This document shows, piece by piece, positions 9,210 to 17,000 of a stretch of 64,000 nucleotides of DNA (positions are counted from its first letter, which is position 1; each line of letters starts with the position of its first letter). Source of the DNA: Roseimaritima multifibrata (GTDB taxonomy: Bacteria; Planctomycetota; Planctomycetia; Pirellulales; Pirellulaceae). The position numbers and the translations under genes are program-made. The notes beneath the pieces are model-generated. The model had not been told where the DNA came from and searched no databases. It saw only the letters and a list, made by a program, of their open reading frames with translations. The DNA is taken from the NCBI RefSeq assembly GCF_007741495.1, contig NZ_CP036262.1, positions 6,324,001 through 6,388,000 of the forward strand, given 5' to 3'.

Positions 9210-11480
9210 TCAAGTCGGAATTTCAGCGATCCCCATGATCGGGTTGCGACTGGCGACTAGGTCTTCGATGATTCGATGTGCCCGGGGCGTCAGGGAGCCA
9301 CGTTTGGGAGCTACAAAAAGAGTGCCATCACATCGCGACGCCAGCATCTGCACATCGGCCACGTGCTTGGCCGCTGGCCCGCTAAGCAGCACCATCGAGT
9401 ATTCGTTGCGATACTTGTCTAACAACTTCGTCATCAATGGCGAAGCAAATGCCTCGACGGGCAGTTCTCCTTCGCCCAACTCGAGCCGATCGATTCCGTC
9501 TTCTCCGTGAAAGACCAGCACGTCATCGGGTGACTTAGTGGCTCCCGCAAGGGCCATCGCGAGTCCGAATCGGCCCCCATCGGCACTTTCTTCAGATACC
9601 GACAGAATCTCGCCGTCCTCAGTCACGACTTCTGCCGGCACGCCCAACTGATCGCTGTCAAGTTCCGGTCGCTGATTCCCATTGACCGGGGAAGCAACTA
9701 AATGAGGAACCGAATTAATTTCATGACGGCCGCGCGGGCTAGCGAGCAGGCCTTTTCGGTTTTCAGCAATCGGTTCCAAATTGATCACCAGAACTCGTTC
9801 CTCACGCGCTGCCAAACATTTTGCGACGGTCGTCGTCAAATCGGCGGTGCCAACATGGTCCGCTAGACTGCTGAACAGCACTACCGATCCACGTGAGGTT
9901 CGCGCTGCCTGTTGGATTCGCAGCGCCAGCAAACGGAGTTCAGGGTCATTCGCTTCCAATTGACGATTCGGAATCGACTTTCCAATCAATTCGTGAGTGG
10001 CCAACATCGAAATTCCGAATTGCTTACTCAGCCGCTGCGAGGGCGTCGAGGGTGGGCGAATGATGTCAAACATCAGCAAAGGCATGCCTAACACAACCCC
10101 AATCCCACCGAAGACAAGGACAAACAACTTCTTTTGATTCCCATCCGGAATGGCCGTTTCAGGAGATGCGACAACCAACTGCTCGTAAACCGGCGTCTCC
10201 AGAGCCTGCATGTCGGTAACCCAACTGACTGCATTGGTGATCTCCTCAACGCTCCGTTCGGCCCGCTCGATCTGCGCTGTCAGTTCAAGGATCTCTGGAG
10301 TGTTCTCAAAATCCATCTCGTCGGCGATCGCCATCCCAGCACGCTGATCGATGGCGCTGGACAAATCCTGACGCTCGGCTTCCAGTTTTCGAGGAAGCAG
10401 GATCAACTGATTCCGCAGTTTATACATATCATCGTCGATACGCGTCGCTTGCTCGATATCGCGTTCCGAGATAGACACCTCGCGGCCGGCGATCTTTGAC
10501 AATTCACCGAGAGTCGCATACAGCTCTTCCGACGAAGTTATTTCTTTGCCTTGAAGCTTATCCAGGCGGGCAAGCAATGCATCGATTTCGCGGGCCTGAG
10601 CGGACTTGTCCGCGTACTCACTTTTCCGGGTGGTCAATTCTTCGCGGACGGTTTCCAAGGGTTCTTCAGCCGCCTTGGCCAACAATTCTTGCTGGTCTTT
10701 GCTTAGCACGTCACGCAGCCTCTGCGCGTCTTCTAATTCGTCTTCTAATTTGGCGACATGCTCGCGTTTTCGACTAACCAGCTCGGTAACCTCCTCGTAG
10801 GCCAGTTCCGCCCCACGATCCTTTGCGAATCGCGTCTTCAGGGCGCTGAGCCGGTCGGCCTTTGCCTGCCGCTTGGAAGCGGCCTCTGCTTCCGCTTCTC
10901 CTACCAGGCTACTGAAATACCGAAGCGAGTCCGCGAGCGATTGCTTTCGTTCACTAAGCGACAAGGCAATCGCGTCCTGGACAACTTGGTTCGCAACTGC
11001 CGCCGCTTCAGCCGCGGCTGCACGCGACATCTGGACGGTGATGACCTTGGTACTGCGGTCATATTTATGCTCGACCAACTGCTCTTTGCCTGTAGGGTCG
11101 GGCACAATCCCGTAATCCTCTTGCAATGCCGCAACGACCTGTGGATGACTTAGGTATCCCGCAAAATCTTCGATAGCCGGCGGCACATAGTAGGCTTTTC
11201 CCGGCGGAAACGGGAGCGTCTGGGCACGCACCTGCGTGTAGGCGGTGTAAACGTAACTTCCATATTCCTTGGCGACGAAATACCCCGCCCCACCGGCGAT
11301 CGCAGTGATGAGCAAGTAGTACCACCAACGTCGTTTCAGGGATCCGATTAGGTGCTTGGCAGCTTCGCTGGATTGCTCTGAATCTTCGGCAACATTCTGG
11401 ACAGCCGACGGACTATGCGGATTGGCTAGGAACAGCTGGTCTGAATCGGGTGTCGAATCCATCGCATTCATCAATTTCAA
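9210..11480 (-). CDS. Polysaccharide co-polymerase (Wzz/GumC-like) with degenerate BY-kinase-like domain
   Basis: The 756-residue inner-membrane protein has a first membrane segment at about residues 52-70 (WWYYLLITAIAGGAGYF), a periplasmic Wzz region with a long coiled coil at about 170-410, and a second membrane segment at 451-471 (LFVLVFGGIGVVLGMPLLMF). A cytoplasmic domain covers about 500-756. Proteins of this type set chain length and help export exopolysaccharide. The cytoplasmic part has the BY-kinase/MinD fold order, but where the Walker A' motif belongs it reads SSLADHVGTADLTTT, without a GKT/S core. The Walker A'-like strand reads VLVINLEP and there is no C-terminal Tyr cluster. 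ATP hydrolysis or Tyr autophosphorylation is therefore unlikely (inference). Alternative starts lie at Met4 and Met7. Confidence 0.82.
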   Translation of the reverse strand: MKLMNAMDSTPDSDQLFLANPHSPSAVQNVAEDSEQSSEAAKHLIGSLKRRWWYYLLITAIAGGAGYFVAKEYGSYVYTAYTQVRAQTLPFPPGKAYYVPPAIEDFAGYLSHPQVVAALQEDYGIVPDPTGKEQLVEHKYDRSTKVITVQMSRAAAAEAAAVANQVVQDAIALSLSERKQSLADSLRYFSSLVGEAEAEAASKRQAKADRLSALKTRFAKDRGAELAYEEVTELVSRKREHVAKLEDELEDAQRLRDVLSKDQQELLAKAAEEPLETVREELTTRKSEYADKSAQAREIDALLARLDKLQGKEITSSEELYATLGELSKIAGREVSISERDIEQATRIDDDMYKLRNQLILLPRKLEAERQDLSSAIDQRAGMAIADEMDFENTPEILELTAQIERAERSVEEITNAVSWVTDMQALETPVYEQLVVASPETAIPDGNQKKLFVLVFGGIGVVLGMPLLMFDIIRPPSTPSQRLSKQFGISMLATHELIGKSIPNRQLEANDPELRLLALRIQQAARTSRGSVVLFSSLADHVGTADLTTTVAKCLAAREERVLVINLEPIAENRKGLLASPRGRHEINSVPHLVASPVNGNQRPELDSDQLGVPAEVVTEDGEILSVSEESADGGRFGLAMALAGATKSPDDVLVFHGEDGIDRLELGEGELPVEAFASPLMTKLLDKYRNEYSMVLLSGPAAKHVADVQMLASRCDGTLFVAPKRGSLTPRAHRIIEDLVASRNPIMGIAEIPT

Positions 11481-12049
11481 TACCTTTGTCGAACGGCTGG
11501 TAACCTAGCAGGAAAAAATGGTAATGCGTGGCCCTTAAAGGGCGCCGTCGATCGCGAAGGTCTTCCGCCGGGTCTTTAAGACACTCGATGTTCCGGAACC
11601 GCAGGCGAACCATGTTCCACTAGCTTGCCAAGCGAAAGGAGAGAGTCGATTCGATGTCCGGTGAGGTTCATCGAAGGCGTTCCCAGGTTTTACCGCTTTC
11701 ATTATAGGCCGCATCGTAAATATTCCTAGCGAAAATGCCGTCCTTCGGTATGTCGCGTGTTATTTGGGCGCGGCGGCATGGCGACTGGAACAATGCAGCG
11801 CGGTGGAGACACCCGAAGGGCGACCATGACCACCTTGCCATGCATCCCTTACTTTCGCGGATGCGGTGCCCCCTGCCCTGCTGCGTCTACGGATGTGAAA
11901 CGGAAGCGAGTGGAGTCCATTGCGATGTGGCGGAGTTTTTGGGGATGCGGCCAGACGGCCCGGCATTTAGGGAGTTCGATTCATTGGGCCCGCCGGCTGT
12001 CGAAATTTCAACCGGCTGCGTAACGGACTGTTGATTTGATCGAAAGCCT
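11481..12049. other. Upstream region of the co-polymerase gene, no gene seen
   Basis: About 570 bases separate the co-polymerase start from the tandem repeat array. Short open frames occur on both strands but none has recognisable protein features. The promoter for the minus-strand co-polymerase gene should lie here; a long 5' leader is possible. Confidence 0.45.
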
Positions 12050-12997
12050 TGCGGGCGCATGAAAGCCCAGAGGGCGACAGACAAGGATGGTTCTGTCGCC
12101 CGCTGGGCTTTCCTTTTCGCGACAACCACTCCGGCGGCTTGCACCGCCGGCAAGTATCTGCCGCCCTCCGGGCTAAGGAAACCTAGCGGGCGCATGAAAG
12201 CCCAGAGGGCGACAGACAAGGGTGGTTCTGTCGCACGCTGGGCTTTTCTTTTCGCGATAACCACTCCGGCGACTCACGCCGACGGCAAGTATCTGCCGCC
12301 CTCCGGGCTATGGAAATCTTGCGTGCGTGCGCATTAAAACGCAGAGGGCGACAGGCAAGGGTGGTTCTGTCGCCCGCTGGGCTTTCCTTTTCGCGATAAT
12401 TACTCCGGCGGCTGACGCCGCCGGCAAGTATCTGCCGCCCTCCGGGCTATGGAAACCTTGCGTGCGAATGATAGCCCAGAGGGCGACAGACAAGGATGGT
12501 TCTGTCGCCCGCTGGGCTTTCCTTTTTCGCGATAACCACTCCGGCGGCTGACGCCGACGGCAAGTATCTGCCACCCTCCGGGCTACGGAAGGAAGCCTTG
12601 CGTGCGAATGAAAGCCTAGAGGGCGACAGACAAGGATGATTCTGTCGCCCGCTGGGCTTTCCTTTTCGCGATAACCACTCCGGCGGCTCACGCCGACGGC
12701 AAGTATCTGCCGCCCTCCGGGCTATGGAAACCTTGCGAGCGCATGAAAGCCCAGCGGGCGACAGACAAGGATGATTCTGTCGCCCGCTGGGCTTTCCTTT
12801 TTCGCGATAACCACTCCGGCCGCTGACGCCGACGGCAAATATCTGCCGCCCTCCGGGCTATGGAAACCTAGCGGGCACATGAAAGCCCAGAGGGCGACAG
12901 ACAAGGATGATTCTGTCGCCCTCTGGGCTTTCCTTTTCGCGTTACCCACTCCGGCGGCTGACGCCGCCGGCAAGTATCTGCCGCCCTCCGGGCTACG
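12050..12997. repeat. Seven-copy tandem repeat, about 135 bp per unit, each unit with two hairpins
   Basis: Units start near 12061, 12196, 12334, 12470, 12609, 12745 and 12880. Each begins with AGCCCAGAGGGCGACAGA, a 10-base loop and TCTGTCGCCCGCTGGGCT, an 18-bp stem with one or two mismatches. Each then has CCGGCGGC-TGAC-GCCGCCGG, a second stem of 8 bp in the best copies, and a shared CCGCCCTCCGGGCTA tail. Reading frames stay open on both strands across several units, but these follow from the repeat and are not credible proteins. The array lies between the co-polymerase and EpsI-like genes, which both read on the minus strand. The hairpins could attenuate transcription or protect mRNA ends. 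Confidence 0.9.
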
Positions 12998-13043
12998 TGT
13001 TCACTCGGCCCACGGTAGACCCGTTAACTGCTGCAACCCCTTC

Positions 13044-13063
13044 GGAACCACCGTCTGGCGACG
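13044..13063. repeat. Dispersed 20-bp motif, copy 1
   Basis: GGAACCACCGTCTGGCGACG occurs here and, identical over 20 bases, at 43616-43635. Both copies lie in intergenic or decayed DNA just upstream of or within short open remnants. Confidence 0.6.
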
Positions 13064-13118
13064 GTAGCTACGTGGCTGATGTTGCTCATCTGGGTAGCGA
13101 ATGGTATTTCGAACTGCG

Positions 13119-13781
13119 TTAGAGGGGAGAATTGCTTGGGATCTTTGCGAGCCGCAATTGATTTGCCAAAAATTCTAAGTAACTGTCGATGTCTTTGGTC
13201 GCCGTAGGACTGGCGATCCTGGTGTTCTCCACCATCAACTGGACTTTTAATAGATAACGGGCTCGACCAAGCTGGTTGGTGATGCCACTTTTTGCTGGGG
13301 ACACCCATTGATCCCCCATCCAAAAAGCCCAGGTTGCGACACCGTGCGGCACGTCGCCAAACCCTGGAAATTCGATTTCTACCGCGCGAAATTCACCAAG
13401 GCCTGGATCCGTCATCTCTGCGACCAAGGTATCCCCGCGGACCTCACAACCTTGTGCGGCGTAGCAGACCTCGGGGTTGTGGTAGAGCTGTTCGCCCGTT
13501 TCGCTCAGCATCAAAAGGACAAGGATCCGCTGCCCCGCAGGCGATGTGACTTGCAGGGACCAATTGTCAACCAACTCCAGACGCTGCTTCCAGTCCTCGT
13601 CGAATTCGTAGCCGTGATCTGCCCCTTCCCAACCATCAGGGACCAACGAAACCTTTTCTAGCTCCGCCGAAAGGGTTCCGTAATCTACCGGGGTGCGGTT
13701 CGATAACGCGTATTTAAAACCGGCGGGGCCGATGGTCAGCACAGCAAAGCCAATCAGGGCGATCACGTTTAGAATTTTCAT
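13119..13781 (-). CDS. EpsI-like exosortase-associated protein (DUF3485 type)
   Basis: The 220-residue protein has one N-terminal membrane segment (residues 3-22) and an extracytoplasmic domain. The diagnostic motif is H101-NPEVCYAAQG, matching the HxPxxCYxAxG signature of the EpsI/exosortase-associated domain, with Cys106. Upstream of it, residues 48-54 (PDGWEGA) fit the family's start. In other bacteria EpsI-like proteins are encoded beside, or fused to, exosortases in exopolysaccharide loci and are needed for polysaccharide production. Here the gene lies 224 bases downstream of the exosortase gene on the same strand. The final residues (ANQLRLAKIPSNSPL) are not conserved. Exact biochemical activity is unknown. 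Confidence 0.82.
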   Translation of the reverse strand: MKILNVIALIGFAVLTIGPAGFKYALSNRTPVDYGTLSAELEKVSLVPDGWEGADHGYEFDEDWKQRLELVDNWSLQVTSPAGQRILVLLMLSETGEQLYHNPEVCYAAQGCEVRGDTLVAEMTDPGLGEFRAVEIEFPGFGDVPHGVATWAFWMGDQWVSPAKSGITNQLGRARYLLKVQLMVENTRIASPTATKDIDSYLEFLANQLRLAKIPSNSPL

Positions 13782-13925
13782 CGGTTCGTTGTCAATCGTG
13801 GAAGGTCTTTAGATCGCTGAAGCGTTGCGATGTTGCGTGAGGTATGGGTTCTTCATAATCCGCTGCGGCAGCCTCTTGGCGATTTAGTATTGTCGGCTTT
13901 CGCTCAGCGAAAGGATTTTTGTTTT

Positions 13926-13954
13926 CGGGCCGGAGGGCTCGCGCCCTTCCGCTA
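13926..13954 (-). repeat. Solitary half-unit of the 96-bp hairpin repeat found at 59.6-61.9 kb
   Basis: The 29 bases are the reverse complement of the left hairpin arm of the large arrays (TAGCGGAAGGGCGCGAGCCC then TCCGGCCCG). The right arm is absent. It lies in the gap between the exosortase and EpsI-like genes, more than 45 kb from the transposase that probably mobilises the family. Confidence 0.75.
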
Positions 13955-14005
13955 AGCATTTAGGTTCGTGATCAATCCTCAGCGGAAGCATGCTGCGTTA
14001 TTCGG

Positions 14006-17000
14006 TTAGTCGTTGGACTTCACATACTTCTCCACCATGGTCGCGTACATTTCTTTGTCGGAGGCAGTTTGCAGACCGCTTCCCACGCGTGCATCGCGGG
14101 CCATCTGAAATAGCCGCGATGCCTCTTCAGGCTGCTTGAGTTTGTCCGCCAGGACGGCTCGGTGCATCAATACGCCTGCCGTGAAATCCGATTGAAGCTG
14201 TGACTCCAATTCTGCGGCCAATTCCAAGTCGTCACCCAACAATGCGATGATCAACTTTGAATCGACAAGGTCCTCGCTGTCGGGCTGAAGTTCGATCGCC
14301 TGGTCGATCAGTGCAATCGCTTCATCGAAACCGGTTGGTTGTTCCGCCAACAGAAGCGCCAGCGAATTCATCACCCCCGAATTCTCTGGTGATTTGGCAA
14401 GGGTCGCTCGATAATATTCCTCGGCGTTTTTACCTCGACCGCCCAGGAACAGAGCATCCCCAATCAATTGTGTTATTCCATCAAAAGTTGGTCCTTCTGC
14501 ACTGGCATTGGCGATCAACCAATCGCATAGCGCCTGTGACGTTGAACGCTCTTCGATCGATCTTAACGTCGCCGCTGCCGCGGCCACCGCTAAAAATTTC
14601 GCATCCACGCCTGACTGCTTAAAACCTTCCAGAGCCAACGCGATCGCATCCTGCCGCTTTGCCAAAGCCAGCCCGAAAATGCACTGGACGACCAGTTCAT
14701 TGCGAGTGGCTTGATCGGTGTTCGCCAAGAAAACCTGACGGTACTCCTGCAGAATTTCTTCATCGGATTGCATCGGCTGCAATGGCGCCGCAGCAGTTGC
14801 TTCCCCATCGCGATCCCCCGCATCCGTGTTGGCGAACTGCTGATTCCACTGAAGACGTAACCGCAGCCAACGTGCAGCCTCAGCACGATGCCCCGCAAGT
14901 TCTGAAAGATAACGATCCGCGATGGGTCGATACTGCCCGGACGCTGCGTAGGTTGAAATCCAAAATTCAAGAAATTTTACAAGTCGATCTGCCGTCGGAA
15001 TCTCCAGACGAAGGGCCTCGCGATAGGTATTGAACGCGTACAAATCCCTTCCCTGCGCCGCATAGACCTGCGCCAGCAACGTCGCATCTTCGGGACGGCG
15101 TGGGCTGATGCTTTCCAGTAGGCTGGCCGCTTCTGCCAGATCTTCAAGGGCTTGGCCGGTGATCGGTTCGACGCTGCTTACCGCAGCACTTTCGCTGTCG
15201 GTCTGATCCGCGGAGCCTTCAAGCGAAACAGGCCGCGTCGAAATAAGGTTTCGCTGAATCCCATCGTTGCGATTGGCCGCTCGGTTCCCATTTTCTGGTT
15301 CGGTCGTCGCGCGGCGAAACAGCAACCGTGCTTGTAATCGCTTACTCGCATCGTCAATGGTTTCAGCGCGCCCCATCTCCGCTGCGTGCAATGCGATGGC
15401 TTCGTCGATCGCCCCGGGGCTATCTTTGGTAAGCAACAAGTTAAGCAACAGATTTGTGGCAGCGACTTGATACTCACTGTCCATCTGGACCAATTCCAGA
15501 CATAGCTTTTGGGCCAATTCGGGTCGCCGAGGGGCAAAAAATTCCGCCGCCGCCAAACGCACGGTTGCCTGAATTTGCGGCGTCTGGTCCTGAACCAAGT
15601 CCAAACAATCTTCAAACACCTGACCAGCACGCGCGTCTTCCCCGGTGCGAGCGTACAACTGGGCAAGCACAAAATTTCTCTGCAGTGCAGGGATCTCCAA
15701 TTGCTTCGATAGGGTCGCCAACCTTTCGAGTGCACGGTCCCGTTGACCGCGACCTTCCGCTTCAAGCCGAAAAATAGCAATCCAAGACCCCAACTCCCCC
15801 GGTGCTTCGGCGATCGAACGCTCAAGAACCGCCTCCGCTTCTGACAATAGAAGATCAACCGGTTCGGCATCCTCCCCATCCTTCAGATTTGCCCGCCGAC
15901 TGATCGCAACCAGCGATAGGGTTTGCCCCAATCGAGTCAAATTTTCCGGCGTGGGGTCATCCTCAGCCCAGCGACGCGCGAGATCCAATACGTACTCACT
16001 GCGATCTCTTTGCACGAACTGAGGCATGGTGCTGTCGAACAGACTGGTGGATTGTGGCACCAGTTGATCGATTTCATCAATGATTTCCACCGCACGGGCC
16101 GACTGCCCCGTTTGATTCAATGCATTCAAAAACTGACTGGCCAGGGCGGCATCCCGCAAACCGACATTCCACGCCGATTCGAATGCGGTGAGTGCTTGTT
16201 GCCAGCGGCCCAACCGTGCCGCTAAACGACCACGAAGCATCAGCGTCTGGGGCCAATCGGGCAGCAATTGTTCCAACTGCTGAATCAGCTGAGTGGCCTC
16301 TGCGACTTGCTGCTCACTTTCAGCGTTACGAAGCAGTCGCGCCGCCAACGTGGCGCGCCAGTAGGTTCCTTCCTCTCCCTCAATCGATCGAAGGTTTTTC
16401 TCAACTTTGATCAATTCTTCGTCAAGACGCAGGTCTTCAAACAGCTGAGCGGCCAACTTTTGAACCGCAAGGTCATCGCGATAGTTCTGCGCCAGCAAAA
16501 TTCCCCGCTCCAAGCCTTCATCAACCATCCCCCGGCGAAAGCACCCTAAAAGGATTTGAGTCCGAGCGGCCCTAAGGTCCTCGTCTGACAGCCCATCCTG
16601 ATTTTCGTCAACAATCCGCATCGCTTCGGGGAACTGCTCGAATCGATCTAACAGATTCACCCGCAGTGCCAACACTTCACCCGCAGTGGCTCCGGCGGCC
16701 TCGTAAAGTCTTGTCTCCACTTGAGCGGCAGCAAAATCGCCCGCAAGCTGATGGACCAAAGCACTGCTGTAATGCAATCCCGGTAAATCGGGCGTCTGTT
16801 CGATCTGTTTTCGAAGGACCTGCAGGGCATCGTCATACCGTTCCTCGATGACGTAAGTTTCGGCCTGTAACGCCGCAGCGATATCGAGAGCGGCTCCTCG
16901 CTGTGCGGCCACACGAATCATCGAACGAACTTCTGCTAAATCACCCTGCGATGGTGCGACGCGTTTGTCCTGCATCAGCACGCGGGCAATCGCCAGGTAG

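Noticed and set aside
9210-11480. Annotation as an active BY-type tyrosine kinase
   Set aside because: Walker A' lacks the GKT/S core and the C-terminal Tyr cluster is absent.
12050-12997. Open frames with repeated peptides in the seven-copy array
   Set aside because: Same reason: periodicity about 135 and no independent coding evidence. Frames exist on both strands.
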